DNA of 64,000 nt from Cryptomeria japonica. Lineage: Eukaryota > Streptophyta > Pinopsida > Cupressales > Cupressaceae. The notes below the pieces were generated by a model. It was not told where the DNA came from. It saw nothing but the letters and a program-made list of their open reading frames with translations, and did not search any database. The stretch is taken from contig NC_081414.1 in NCBI RefSeq assembly GCF_030272615.1, positions 779,006,119 to 779,070,118 on the forward strand, written 5' to 3'. Numbering within the stretch: position 1 is the stretch's first letter; the number at the start of each line of letters is the position of its first letter. Both the position numbers and the translations under genes were made by a program. Below are positions 1 to 11,182 of this stretch, piece after piece.

Positions 1-2394
1 ACTTGATATAGTATGATGTTTACAGCAGCTATCGATGTCCTCTACCTGATCTAGTAGGACCTGTAAAAACCTCGGAATTTGTGGTACGGGAGCCTCCATC
101 GTGCCTTCCAATATCTTCACCACTTCACTCATGCTCGGCCTCTCAGTCTCATCATCTTGAATGCATAGCACAGCCACGACAGCGGCTCTTCTCACCTCTT
201 CAATATTTGCCTCACTCGCTATCCTTGCATCCACAATGCCTATAAAGTTTCCCTTTCGAATCTGATATGAAGCCCAGGAAGGAAAGTAGATTCTACTTTC
301 CTCAGCCTTGAAATTCAGATTTCTTCGGCCGGATATAATTTCCAATAACGTCATGCCAAAACTAAATACATCCGCCTTGGGAGTAATAGGAAGGCCGGAG
401 ATCCACTCCGGAGCCAAGTACCCACGAGTTCCTCTTGTGGTCGTCAATACGCGGCTGAATTCTCTACCTACGAGCTTCGCTAGCCCAAAATCTCCCACCT
501 TTGGGCTGAAGTCAGCATCCAGGAGAATGTTTTCGGGCTTAATATCGCAGTGAATGATGCGATCCCTGCATTCCTCATGCAGATAAAGTAATCCTCGTGC
601 AGTTCCCAGTGCAATCCCAAACCGGGTCTTCCAGTCTAACACCTTCTCTGCGTCTTCCGACTTAGAGAAGAGGAAAGAGTTTAAAGAGCCGTTGGACATG
701 TAGGCATATACCAGTAACCTTTGTGAATGCTCTACGCAGAATCCCCACAACCTAACCAAATTCATATGCTGTATTCTGCCAGTGGTAATTATTTCGGCAC
801 GGAATTGTTTTTCTGCTTGCGTGGAACCCTCCAATCTTTTAACAGCAACAGGCGTGTTGTCTGCTAGAGTTCCTTTGAACACAGAGCCGAAAGCTCCGCT
901 ACCCAACTTATGCTTGAAATTCTCCGTTGCAATTCGCAACTCCTTGTAAGTGAACTTTTTGAGCGACATTGGCACCTGCTCTTCAACGTTTTTCTTCCTC
1001 AATTTTCGACGTTTCCACAGAATAAATGCGGCCGACAGGAGAGCCGAAATAGCAAAAAGGGATGCCGCGGCAGAAAGTAAAATTGTGAGTGTAGGCGATT
1101 TGTTGTTTTGCTTTGATGTCACCTGTGGCAACTCAGAAGCAGCCAGTCTAACGAAGACGGATTGGCCCTCGGACGAAACGCGCATTCCAAATAAATCTCC
1201 AAACCACAATCTACAGACTTGTGGATCAGAAACAGCAAAGGCAAAGGCTGTGCAGGAGCAATTCTTGCGACAAGCAGTCAGGCAGCCTTGCTGTGTTCCC
1301 AATTTGTTGTACAAGACAGCTTCTTTCCCGGACAAGTATTGGTTCTTGGCTTCAAAGAAGCCGTCGGTTGTACCCTCTGCGACAGAGCAATGCAGGGGTC
1401 TTCGCCGAGCACACCCGTTTGACCACCAACCTTGAGAGCCGTTCTTGGGTGTGAAGCCCTGGACACAACTACACACATCATTAGCACTGCACAGTCCATA
1501 CGCCCCGCAGATTTCATAGTCGCTGCACTGACCTCGGTATGTCGACCACCTCAGACTCCAGCTGCCATCATCCATCCAGAAGTACAGTTCAACTTCGCCG
1601 TTCTCATTTAACAGGAACCGCCCCGTGAGGGTATGATCTATCGGGTTTATGCTAAAATTAATGTATATTCTTGAAGGAGAAACCCTCACACATGACGATT
1701 GAACTTTTTTCTGACCTTCCAATTCGGGAACCTTAGTAAAAGCATTCTGTCCAACACATTCCCCACTGGACCAATATTGAACGGTGTTGTTAAACAACAT
1801 CATGGTGGCCGTCTTTCCTGGAGACTTGTCCATTTCTAAAGAGAATAGCCCAACTGCAGGATCCACAGAACTCTTCCAGGAAGTTAGCTTCATGCCTTTC
1901 CATAACTTCATGCCAGGCAACCATGTATTTCCTGGATGCCCGAAACTCTCCCAAACAATCCGAGTTTTATCCTGGACGCTCAGCATAATGAAATTACCAG
2001 AGTCCGTTATCACAGCTCGTGATCCTTTCTGGCTAGCATCAGTCGACCAAACTGAACGGCCTTTTTTATCAAACAATCTGAGATGACCGTCTCTCGAAAA
2101 TTTCAGAACGCCGGGCATGTTTCTGACAGGATTTTCTCTGTTAGCAACCCAAACTATGGCCTTCTGAGAGACTGGGGCATACCAAATGCCAATATACCAA
2201 TTATTTGTTCCTTTTGGCCTGAAAAATCCCAGTGCAAAAGTCCCATTTTGTGAAATTAAGGTCTGATTTCCAGTGAGCGAAGCTCCCAGTAGAAGCGTAT
2301 CTCCTTCATCCACTTCTATTGAAGTGCAATAATGCGCTGCAATAATCATAGTAATTGCTAGGAACAAATACTTCGTCGCCATTTCAGTAACCAT
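1..2394 (-). CDS. G-type lectin S-receptor-like Ser/Thr protein kinase (SRK-1), intact, C-terminal end cut by window edge
   Basis: Single open frame of 798 codons from ATG at 2394 (a second in-frame ATG lies at 2382) to the window edge, with no stop and no intron. Predicted plasma-membrane receptor kinase. Order: signal peptide (about 5-25), B-lectin domain (about 36-150, with the NWYIGIWY and VWVANRENPV blocks), S-locus glycoprotein region (about 195-300), an EGF-like Cys cluster (about 290-330), PAN/apple Cys pattern (about 345-425), one membrane helix (about 437-459), then a kinase domain with GSGAFG at 498-503, VAVK lysine 519, HCDIKPEN starting at 615, DFG at 635-637 and APE at 661-663. 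Cys replaces Arg before the catalytic Asp (HCD, not HRD), the non-RD form common in the SD-2 group. All catalytic residues are present. The frame ends within a few codons of where paralogue SRK-2 stops, so only a short tail is missing. The ligand is unknown. Confidence 0.93.
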   Translation of the reverse strand, partial: MVTEMATKYLFLAITMIIAAHYCTSIEVDEGDTLLLGASLTGNQTLISQNGTFALGFFRPKGTNNWYIGIWYAPVSQKAIVWVANRENPVRNMPGVLKFSRDGHLRLFDKKGRSVWSTDASQKGSRAVITDSGNFIMLSVQDKTRIVWESFGHPGNTWLPGMKLWKGMKLTSWKSSVDPAVGLFSLEMDKSPGKTATMMLFNNTVQYWSSGECVGQNAFTKVPELEGQKKVQSSCVRVSPSRIYINFSINPIDHTLTGRFLLNENGEVELYFWMDDGSWSLRWSTYRGQCSDYEICGAYGLCSANDVCSCVQGFTPKNGSQGWWSNGCARRRPLHCSVAEGTTDGFFEAKNQYLSGKEAVLYNKLGTQQGCLTACRKNCSCTAFAFAVSDPQVCRLWFGDLFGMRVSSEGQSVFVRLAASELPQVTSKQNNKSPTLTILLSAAASLFAISALLSAAFILWKRRKLRKKNVEEQVPMSLKKFTYKELRIATENFKHKLGSGAFGSVFKGTLADNTPVAVKRLEGSTQAEKQFRAEIITTGRIQHMNLVRLWGFCVEHSQRLLVYAYMSNGSLNSFLFSKSEDAEKVLDWKTRFGIALGTARGLLYLHEECRDRIIHCDIKPENILLDADFSPKVGDFGLAKLVGREFSRVLTTTRGTRGYLAPEWISGLPITPKADVFSFGMTLLEIISGRRNLNFKAEESRIYFPSWASYQIRKGNFIGIVDARIASEANIEEVRRAAVVAVLCIQDDETERPSMSEVVKILEGTMEAPVPQIPRFLQVLLDQVEDIDSCCKHHTISS

Positions 2395-2810
2395 AGCGTT
2401 CGTATTTTTCTTAACAATTGCTTCCCAGTTGTGCGTAAATGGTCCATAAACAGTTTCTGGTAGTGCCGTAAATGAACGACAGGGCCCACGTAGTGCCGTA
2501 AATGAATTTAGAAATTTTACTTCTTTCCTATTCACGCGTTCTTTCGACCTAATTTGTCATCTAAATCAAGTCTTTAAATGTGTGCGAGTGAATTCAAACG
2601 AGGCGGCGGGCCACGTGCACTTCTAGTTTGTATTTTTCTTAACAATTGCTTCGAAGGAGCGCGTAGATGGTCCATAAAGAATTTCCATTTAGAAATTTGA
2701 CTTTCTTTCTCCATTCACGCGTTCGTTCAATCTGATTATTCATGACTCCATGTAAATTAAGTCTTTTGTACGATGGAATTCAAACGAAGGGGCGGCCCAC
2801 GTGCAGTTAC
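2395..2810 (-). promoter_or_regulatory. Duplicated 5' flank of SRK-1 with two G-box cores
   Basis: Upstream of the SRK-1 start the flank is present twice in tandem. Both copies begin with the same block (GTATTTTTCTTAACAATTGC) at about 2401 and 2629, and both end in a CACGTG palindrome, at 2612-2617 and 2798-2803. CACGTG is the plant G-box core bound by bZIP and bHLH factors; that it acts here is inference. SRK-3 keeps parts of the same flank but has lost the CACGTG core, and SRK-2 shares only the proximal part. Confidence 0.45.
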
Positions 2811-2852
2811 AGTTACAGTGTGTAGATTTCTTAGAATAAATATTTTTTAATA

Positions 2853-3172
2853 ATTAATAATCATGGTTAAAGATGTTTTCTATATGTTGCATAGACATTT
2901 TCTTAAGTACACATTACAAAAGACTTAATTTACATGGAGTCATCATTTTTAATTAAAAAGAACATATGAATGAAAAAGAAAGTAATAATGACTCCTTTAC
3001 AATATAGGATGCATCTTTGACTCCATGTAAACAGTCAAAGATGCATATAAGATTTATAGATTTATTTTTAATTAGTAATGATGACTTCATGTAAATTAAG
3101 TTTTTTGTATATATGTATTTAGGGAAACGTTTATGCAACATATAAGAAGCATCTTTGACCATGATTATTAAG
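2853..3172. mobile_element. Foldback / MITE-like element with arms of about 100 bp
   Basis: The sequence at about 2855-2955 reappears as its reverse complement at about 3071-3170 (arms share TAATAATCATGGT, AAAGATG, ATATGTTGCATA, CTTAATTTACATG and AGTCATCAT). The loop holds a smaller inverted pair, ATGCATCTTTGACT against AGTCAAAGATGCAT, near 3009-3045. No coding capacity; short ORFs on either strand are shadows of the repeat. No target duplication was identified. Confidence 0.6.
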
Positions 3173-3738
3173 TACCTAAAAAAGGCATCATATTCTAAAT
3201 TTTAATTAATTAATAATCACAGTCAAAAGTGCATCCTATATGATGTATGTACTGGCAATGTCTATGTGGTCTTGTCAGGGTCTAAAATGCGCCCTACACA
3301 AACGTTGCCCCCATGGATGGGGGCTTCCTAAAAAAAAGAGTTGGAGTTGATCAAATTTTTTAGGAATATTTTAAAGCTATTGGTTCTATGAATTTTATAT
3401 TGGAGTTCAACTTAAAAATTTAAGCTCCAAAATTTAGGGAAGCTTAGTGCTCTCATGAATAGAGTACCTTTGTCTTTATACTCTTTGCAATGATGAAAAT
3501 GTATAAAAGGAATTTATTTTCCCTCCAAAATATCATATAAAAAGCTTTTTAAAATATCAGTAAAAAATAAAAAAATAAAATGATTTAAAAATTATATAAT
3601 AATGAAAATTAGAAAGAGGTTAAATGTTATGTTGAATAAGAAAACTATATAGGTAATTTTGTTAGGAGAATCACTTGCCCTTCACACCCTCCTTATGCCC
3701 ACACACTCCTTATATATACATTTGGAGTTCCAACTCAG
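3173..3738. other. AT-rich intergenic stretch, nothing recognised
   Basis: Short A/T runs and no coding pattern. Part of a foldback-like motif (TAATAATCACAGTCAAAAGTGCATCC) recurs near 3210-3235 in shortened form, suggesting a further fragment of the neighbouring element. Confidence 0.4.
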
Positions 3739-3905
3739 TTTTCCTATAAAGATCTGCTATACAAAGAATTTTCTATAATAGGTTCAGGTGGGTTTGGATT
3801 AATTTATAAGGGTAAATTGAGAAAGGGGAGAAGTAATTTCACATGGAGGTCAAAAACTATTAGCAACACCCATCATTTGAATCTCATTACGCTAAGTTTA
3901 AAAAA
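3739..3905 (+). pseudogene. Receptor-like kinase N-lobe relic (subdomains I to IV)
   Basis: One plus-strand frame reads FSYKDLLYKEFSIIGSGGFG, then LIYKGKLRKG, and after a gap KTISNTHHLNLITL. This matches the juxtamembrane FSYKDL, the GxGxxG loop and the helix-C/strand-4 'EVKTISxxHHxNLVxLLG' region of plant receptor-like kinases. The segment with the subdomain II lysine is missing, and nothing of the C-lobe follows. A CTCAG just before the frame could be an old splice acceptor. It lies on the opposite strand to the SRK cluster and its loop differs, so it comes from another receptor-kinase family. Confidence 0.6.
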
Positions 3906-4739
3906 TTTAAAAAAAAAGGAGAACTTTCTAAAAACTCAGCTTAATTATGAAGAATTCACAATCCAACTCTTTAAAATAAATTATGCTTATCACAACTACA
4001 TGATCTTAAACTCTAATTTAATAGTATTTTATGTTATATGACTGCATTATGAGTATTGCTATCCTAGTTTCTATAGAACTACTCATCCTAGACTAGATCA
4101 TGCAAGCACTTATTTCTTATGAAATATTAAAATTCATGAAAATAATCTTATTCAAAGAATTAAAAAATTAAAATATAAAAAATAAGAATTAAATTTAAAA
4201 TAAGTTTCTAAAATTAATTTTTAAAATAAAGGTTATTAAAAAAATTATATATTTAAAATTAAATTAATATTTTTTAATAAAAAACATATTAAAAATATAT
4301 AATTAAAATTCTGAAAAAAATATTAAGAAAACATATTCATATAGTATACCAAATTTTGTATATATATACAAAAAGAGGCTTCATAAGGACTAGGGAAGAA
4401 CCAAGGGCTAACAATTATAGGAAAAACCAGGGAATATTGCACCAAACTTGATGCAAATGTGTATGCCCGAACAAGACCGTTCATCAGTACCCTAAAGAAG
4501 TAGAGCATTCTAGAGATAAACATAGTCGCTGAAGAAAATACCAACATAGAACCATGCCTAAAGCTCATGAAGAAACCAAATAGAAAGCTTCGAGAGGCAT
4601 AAATTCATGCTTGTTAGCACACCATTGATCTAACTAGCTAAAAAGTCATCCAAAAAGAGAAGGGTGCAGTAGAGAAATAGGCAAGCAACAAGGGAAATAT
4701 AACCAAAAGATAAAAATTGTAGGTAGAAAAGAGTGAATC
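3906..4739. other. AT-rich intergenic stretch, nothing recognised
   Basis: Very AT-rich between about 4120 and 4330. An 81-codon minus-strand ORF at 4323-4568 has no recognisable pattern. Confidence 0.4.
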
Positions 4740-5488
4740 TTAGAGCGAAGCTCCCTGATATTCCTCATCATTACTATCATCATCCTTTCCAACTTCATTC
4801 CAGCCATCCACATAAGCCCGCACTCGAGAGAGGGGTTAAGTTAGATTGCTAAAATTAGAAGAGTCGGTGTTAACTTTGCTAATGAACTCACTGCAAACAA
4901 ATGAAATCTTTGATTTGTTCAGGTCCAAGTTGATGGGCTTTGGAGGAGAATGCTTCAACAACACTTTCAAGGTTGAATAAATAGTAGAGATTTGGAAAAT
5001 ACTTCTTCATCATTAGATATCGCATTTTTGAGGGATAAAGAACAATCCTTCTGGAGGCCACCAGATAATTCTTGGAAAATGCACTTATAAATTGCGGAGG
5101 TCTGGACCAGCTTGACTGAGAAAATATCACTCACCATGTAGGAGCCCAAAATAGGAATGAACTTAGCTACAGCGAGTTGCAGACTCTCATGATAGATAAC
5201 ATATTTGTTAATAGATTTCTCATGAATCAAGAAATGTAGGTCATGAATTTCCCATATGTTAATGTAATTGGGAAGAAAGTGAAACCCCACATCATAGACT
5301 AATATGTTAATGTTATCCATACTCATAAAATCTTCTCCCAAAATCAGTTTTATAAATTCCTCGCATAATTCACAGCTGAAAAGAAACATAGCGTTTAGAT
5401 TCCATGGGTTGAACTTAACCATGAACTTACTCCTGGGATGGGGTGCTTGATATGTTGGGTTAAGGTGCTTCAACTTTAGGAGTCTCAA
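4740..5488 (-). pseudogene. Unidentified protein relic, truncated by an LTR insertion
   Basis: A minus-strand reading of 173 codons (5488 to 4967) is followed, after a frame change near 4970-4990, by a readable continuation to about 4740. The tail is acidic, with a run of Asp/Glu near 4760-4790, and appears to end at a stop near 4740. The body is rich in hydrophobic and aromatic residues and I do not recognise the family. The first dozen codons (upstream of 5452) lie inside the 5' LTR of the neighbouring element, so the LTR inserted into this sequence and removed its true start. It is probably a decayed transposon or domesticated ORF. Confidence 0.35.
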
Positions 5489-6455
5489 AGAAATTAATTA
5501 ATTAATTTATTGGTCTTGTGGGCTGATTTTATTTATTTAATGGAATATATTATGTTTCCAAAGTGCAAAGCTTAATTGCAGGGCCCTATGACATGTTGGG
5601 TACAACAAGCTTTGAGGAGGAAGCAAAATTGTGACACTTGGCAGAAGGAAGGAACTTTGAGAAGAAATTTTCTTTGGAGCTCTTCAAATCTCCGCTCTTG
5701 CGACCAGTGGCTATGTAGTTTTGTTTCCTTTTTTCTCGTGTACCATTTTGGAAAGATTTTCAGCAGGACCAAAGCTTCCACTCGGATAGGCTTGGAGTAA
5801 AATGGAAAGTTTTGAATTAGAAAAAGGCTTGTTTATCTCATCTTAGATGATTTATGCTTATGGAATAAATAATATTTGTATTAAATATTATTTATGCAAG
5901 AGTTATGCTAAAGGAAGTTTTTATCTACATTTGTAGATACATTGAATGTGGACACTTTTGGGAGACTTGCATTTTTGCATTGTAAGCTCTATAAATGCAA
6001 GAATTGCTAGAGGAGTTGAAATAGAGAGGAGTTCATTTTACAGGGGTTATGCTGCCAAATTTTCTCTAGGATGTAAATATCCATGTAAAGGCCTTGAGCA
6101 TTCATATTATATCGTAAGTGTTTTTTGTTGTTGAATAATACAATGACTCTCTGGTTTTGGAGTGTGGGATTTTTTACCTGAAAGGGTTTTCCCCATGGTA
6201 AATATGTGTTCTATTCTTCTGTCTATTTCTTCTATTTTATGGTTTTGTGTTGTTGAATCTAAATGTATGCATGTTGTTGAAACTGCTCTTTGATCTGGCA
6301 AGATCTTAAATTGCAATCACTTTCCTTTAAGGGTTAATGTGGAAAATAACCCATGCTTGATTTTGATTTATGACATAGTACTATGCATTTTTAATTAATG
6401 CTAGATGCACATACTGATCTAAGATGTCTTTTTTGGGATGCCCATTTTCCCTTCA
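5453..6455 (+). repeat. 5' LTR of the LARD element
   Basis: 1,003 bp with TG...CA ends. It aligns along its length to 10170-11177, for example at the shared block GTGGGCTGATTTTATTTATT. The ORFs inside it recur in both LTRs and are not genes. Confidence 0.85.
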
Positions 6456-6457
6456 TT

Positions 6458-6473
6458 TGGTATTAGAGCCATG
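6458..6473 (+). other. Primer binding site (initiator Met tRNA type)
   Basis: TGGTATTAGAGCCATG starts 3 bp after the 5' LTR. It differs by one base from the usual plant initiator-Met primer site TGGTATCAGAGC. Confidence 0.8.
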
Positions 6474-9400
6474 TTCTAGGATTCGCAGATTGCTCGCATT
6501 TGCATTTTGTGAGTTGCATGTACTTGCATGGACTCGCATGTTGCTTGCATGTTAATAAATGTAAAGATCCTTGGTGTTTTAGGTTCTTGGTATTCATTCT
6601 GTGGAGTTTTCTTAGCCTGACAAGCTTGAGGGAATTTGAAGAAATTAAACGACTATTGCTCCTTTGGTGAGTGGAAGTTTTGCAGTTGTTTCAGTTTCAA
6701 TGATAGCATGCATTTTGAAGGATGGTTAAGACGGAGAAAATCGAGTTGGTCACATTGAAATGATGTTGATCTGAAGCTCCTGTTTGATGATAGAATAATT
6801 CTTGATGCGTGGGGTGTTCTTTTTATGCTTTGTGGTTGCATGCAACAAAGTTTTCATATTGGGTGTCTGTGAATGGCTCCATGGTAATATGGAGAAGCTT
6901 GGGTTATTTCAACTATGGAGTGATGTGCTTATTTTGGGTGCTTTCTTTTCCCAGTTTTGGAAGGTGTTGCTTTTGTTACCTTGAATGCATGGAGGCTGTG
7001 GAGTTGATCATTTGAGGATCTGGAAGTTTCTATAATAACCTATCTCCCTCGAATGCATGTACTAATCGTGGTTATGAAGTTGGCCTACAAATGGGCTTGG
7101 AGTTCTTGAGATTCTTTTTCCTTATGGATGGTTCTACTTGCATGGCTCAGATTCAGGTTCCTTGGATCTGAGGGGTTTATAGATTTTCCTTAAAAATCTA
7201 TGGTGATGCTCATCTATGATAGTCCATTATTTTGGGTTAAGTTATTTGGTGCTTTTCAGATTTTTGAGTCTTCTAGATGTTAAGTGGGTATGGATGTGCA
7301 TGGGTGTTCTCAAACACAGTGGTTTTGCAGGTTTTAGACATTCAAGAAAAAAACTTGTGGTTTTGTGGAGCTGTAGAGGAGCTATTTTCTAGACCTTGTT
7401 TCCTTTGGGGTGTTATTGGATGAAATAGTCGCAGTTTTGCATGCATGCTTTGTGCATGCTAAGAGGAGGTGAGATGCTTTCTCTACATCAAGATGTTGGT
7501 TTGTGATTAGTCACTCGACATTTCTATGGTGATTCTTGGTGGATTCCTAGACCATGGTGCTCGATGTGGACATGATTGACAAATCGAATTTGTGCTTGAT
7601 TTGGTTCTTGAGTCATATTGTCTACATGATTGTTATCTTTGAGATCTCAGTTTGTGTGTCACTGATGTGATAGTGGGTTTTCCTGTTGTAATGATTGGAT
7701 ATACGGGTTATGCATTTATGTGGGCTGATCAACTATTTAGTTGTAGTGGGATAACTCAGATGTCGACTGTCTATATCCACGAGGTTTGATTAAGTGTTTA
7801 TGTAAACTTGCTAGCTAGCCTTGTCTGTGGTCACTTGTGCATTGTTGTGTTTTCTCCAGGACGAGGGGATGGATGATAAGTGAGTACTTGGATAGTCGGT
7901 TATGGGATCTTGTAGCATGGTTTATTTCCTTGTTTTAGAGATCTTGGTTTCATTTGGTGTGATATTTTACACTTGTATGTGTGTGGACCTGGATGATTTT
8001 TCAAATTTGGGAGATGGTGTGTCATGTGCTTGGAGAGCTCGATATCACGTTTTAGTGGGATTTTTAGCAGTGATTGTGTATTCATCACTTGGTGATGAAT
8101 GATCTTCTTTAGTGATGCAGATATTTTGGAGGGACTCTTAGATCTTGTTGCTAAATAAGGGTTCTTTTCATCTGTTGCATGTACACTATTTGAGGATATG
8201 TAACATCTTGGAGCCATGGAGGGCTCTTAGAGTCTTTGGTGTGAGGTGTTGGTGGTTCTTGTCAGGCGATGTTGTTTTAGAGTAAGTTGGTGTTATGTCA
8301 TGGTATACTCTTGATTGTGCATTTAGAGTTTGGTAGGATATATTGCTTTTGAGACCATGGTATGTTCACATGGAGCATGTGATCACCTAGGAGGGGATGG
8401 TTAGATTATGATATCATGATGGGTTCCTGATTCAACTAATTGGAGCTTTAACAGTGGTTGGGTAAGTTCTCTTTATATCAGGTGCATTGGTCATATGCTT
8501 GAGAATTTCATAGGAGTGTAGAAAAGTATTTGGAGTTTGGCATAGATTGATCTTTTGTTGGTACTCATGGATACATAGAGACTTAGGTGAGTCTGTAGTT
8601 CTCTTGAGATGAGGGACATGTGCTGAGATGGTTACTCTTGCTGAAATTTCAGCTAGAAGTCCGAGGAGCCTACACCTTGGTTGGACATGAGTTCAATAGA
8701 GACCTATGAGGATATTTCTCTTGGATGAGTCATGATGACTCAGATATCTTGGAGGAGCATTCTCATTCCCCAATCTTAGTCTTCTCAGCAGTTTATAACT
8801 TTAGAGGTATTGCCCATTGTTTCTCTAAAGTGGCTTATGCTTTTATTTCATATTCACGGATCTTGAGCTACAATTAGATAGTTCTGGAGGATTCATTGTG
8901 AGAGATGGATAGCATGGTTATCTCCTTGGAATGTCTTGTATTTAATATTGATCATAGGGGATGGTAGTGGGATGATTACCTAAAATGGGAAATGGAGTAG
9001 CTTGATATTCTTTGAGAGGCTTATATCCAAGTCGATTCATGATTCATATGTTATGTTTGATCTCTTGAGGTTGAACAAATTTGGACGTTGTTATGGATTT
9101 TCTCATGGGGACGTAAAGGAGATCTCACTGGGCATAGCTAACACTTAGAGGTGTATGTAGAAGGACATGCTACATGTTTATGGTTTGCAATTCTCTCTTT
9201 AGTTTTAGTGATCTTCCAAGAGGTTCAGATTCACTTGGCATTAGATGTGAGGTTTTGTATGGGGTTCCCATGATCACTACTATGTGGTCATATGCTATCA
9301 CTTGGGTGATGACATGGAGGTTCCTGTATTTCTTTCTTCTATTAAATGTAGAGAATCTAGGAGAACAATGGAGACTTGTTGAGAGAGATGTTTCTTGCAA

Positions 9401-10156
9401 TATTTTTGTTTACAAGATGTACATATCTTTGTGGGTGGTCCTTGGTACTACATGGTTACACTCTCTATGTGTTGTGATTGGTAGACTCGGTATGCCTTTG
9501 ATCAGGTTTTATAATTGACATTACCCATGGAGTGGGAGTTCTTGGATATGTTTGGTCTTCATTGGCTGGTTTTGCACATGGAGGTTGAGGTTGTAGTTTC
9601 TTGGGGTTGGTCATATTAGTGGCATGAGTTACCGGTGGTGTAAACCTTCGAGGTATGGGTGATTGGATAGATTAACACTTGTCATGGGTGCTATTTTTAG
9701 TTGCGTGGGTTTATTAGTTAGATGGGACAAGTTAGTTTAATTGTTGTTTTGGCTGATGTTTTATCTTATATTATGGAAAATTACCTCACAGTTGTGTTCT
9801 AGTTATGAGATTTGAAGTTGATATTGTTGATGCTTCTATATAGCTCACGAGCACAGCAGAGTGGTGGCAGTATCAGGTAGCTTTTGGTATTACTGGGATC
9901 TTATGATCGTGTTCTTTGGTTTGGTGCATTTTCACCTTGGCTTGTTCCTTTTCTTTCATAGGTGGCATGTTCGAGGATGGCAGGGATTGTTGCCTAAGAT
10001 GGTGAACATCTTGGATATTGTTGCATATGTGTTGATGGAGCATGAAATCATGTTTTGGATCTATGTGGTTTCATGGATGGAAATGATGATTTGATTTCAT
10101 CAGGAGGCTCTTAGCAGAGTAAATATTCTGATGAGATGACTCATGTAAGATCTTCA
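6474..10156 (+). other. Non-coding internal region of the LARD element
   Basis: About 3.7 kb of T/G-rich sequence with only short ORFs (the longest about 114 codons, at 9174-9518), none with a retroelement or other protein motif. No nested element was recognised. Confidence 0.6.
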
Positions 10157-10169
10157 TCAAGTGGGAGAT
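10157..10169 (+). other. Polypurine tract of the LARD element
   Basis: The purine-rich block AAGTGGGAGATT directly precedes the TGTTGGG start of the 3' LTR. It is the form typical of plant Copia-related elements. Confidence 0.7.
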
Positions 10170-11177
10170 TGTTGGGATTAAGTTGCCTTAACCTTAGGAT
10201 TCCTAAAGAAATTATTTAATTAATTTAATGGTCTTGTGGGCTGATTTTATTTATTTAATGGAATATATTATGTTTCCAAAGTACAATTCTTAATTGCGGG
10301 GCCCGATGACATGTTGTGTACAATGAGCTTTGAGGAGGAGGCAAAATTGTGACACTCTGCAGAAGGAAGGAACTTTGAGAAGAAATTTTCTTTGGAGCTC
10401 TTCAAATCTTCGTTCTTGGAACAAGTGGTTGCGTAGTTTTGTTTCCTTTTCTTGTGTGCATTTTTGGAAAGATTTTCAGCGGGACCAAATCTTCCACTCA
10501 GATAGGCTTGGAGTAAAATGGAAAGTTTTGAATTAGCAAAAGGCTTGTTTATCTCATCTTCGATGATTTATTTTATGGAATAAATAATATTTGTATTAAA
10601 TATTATTCATGCAAGAGTTGTGCAAAAGGAAGTTTCTATTTACATTCACAAATACATTGAATGTGGATGCTTTTGGAGAATTGTGTTTTTGCATTGTAAG
10701 CTCTGTAAATGTAAGAATTGCTAGAGTTGAAAGAGAGAGGAGTTCATTTTACAGGGGTTATGCTATCGGATTTTCTCCAAGATGGAGAAGGATGTAAATC
10801 TCCATGTAAAGGCCTAGAGCCTAAATATTGTATTGTAACTATTTTTTGTTGTTGAATAATATAGTGACTCTCTGGTTTTGGAGTGTGGATTTTTTCTACC
10901 TAAAAGGGTTTTTCCCATAGTAAATTTGTGTTCTATTCTTCTATCTTTTTCTTTTTTTTTGTGGTTCCATGTTATTGAATCTAAATGTATGCATGCTACT
11001 AAAAATTCTCTTCGATCTAGCAAGATCTTAAATTTCTATCACTTTCATCTAAGGGTTAATGCGGGAAATAACTTGTGCCCAATTCTACTTTATGGCATAC
11101 TAGTGTGCAGTTTTAATTAATGCTGGAAGTGCATACTGATCTAAGATGTTTGTTTTGGGATGCCCATTTTCCTTTCA
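10170..11177 (+). repeat. 3' LTR of the LARD element
   Basis: 1,008 bp with TG...CA ends, aligned to 5453-6455 and followed by the target duplication TGATA at 11178-11182. Confidence 0.85.
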
Positions 11178-11182
11178 TGATA

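Larger units (their letters stand above)
5453..11177 (+). mobile_element. Complete non-coding LTR element (LARD type)
   Basis: Two related LTRs (5453-6455 and 10170-11177) start TGTTGGG and end TTTCA. They are flanked by an exact 5-bp target duplication TGATA (5448-5452 and 11178-11182). A primer site complementary to initiator Met tRNA follows the 5' LTR, and a purine tract precedes the 3' LTR. The 3.7-kb internal region encodes no gag, protease, reverse transcriptase or integrase and shows a T/G-biased plus strand. This is a large retrotransposon derivative that would depend on an autonomous partner for movement. The LTRs differ by many substitutions and small indels, so the insertion is not recent. 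Confidence 0.85.

Noticed and set aside
308-2086. Plus-strand ORFs opposite SRK-1, and similar ones opposite SRK-2 and SRK-3
   Set aside because: They lie antisense to strong kinase and lectin coding frames and recur in all paralogues because of the coding sequence on the other strand.
9174-9518. 114-codon ORF in the LARD interior as a gene
   Set aside because: No motif, Trp/Cys/Phe-rich translation of T/G-rich DNA, and overlapping ORFs of similar size on the other strand.
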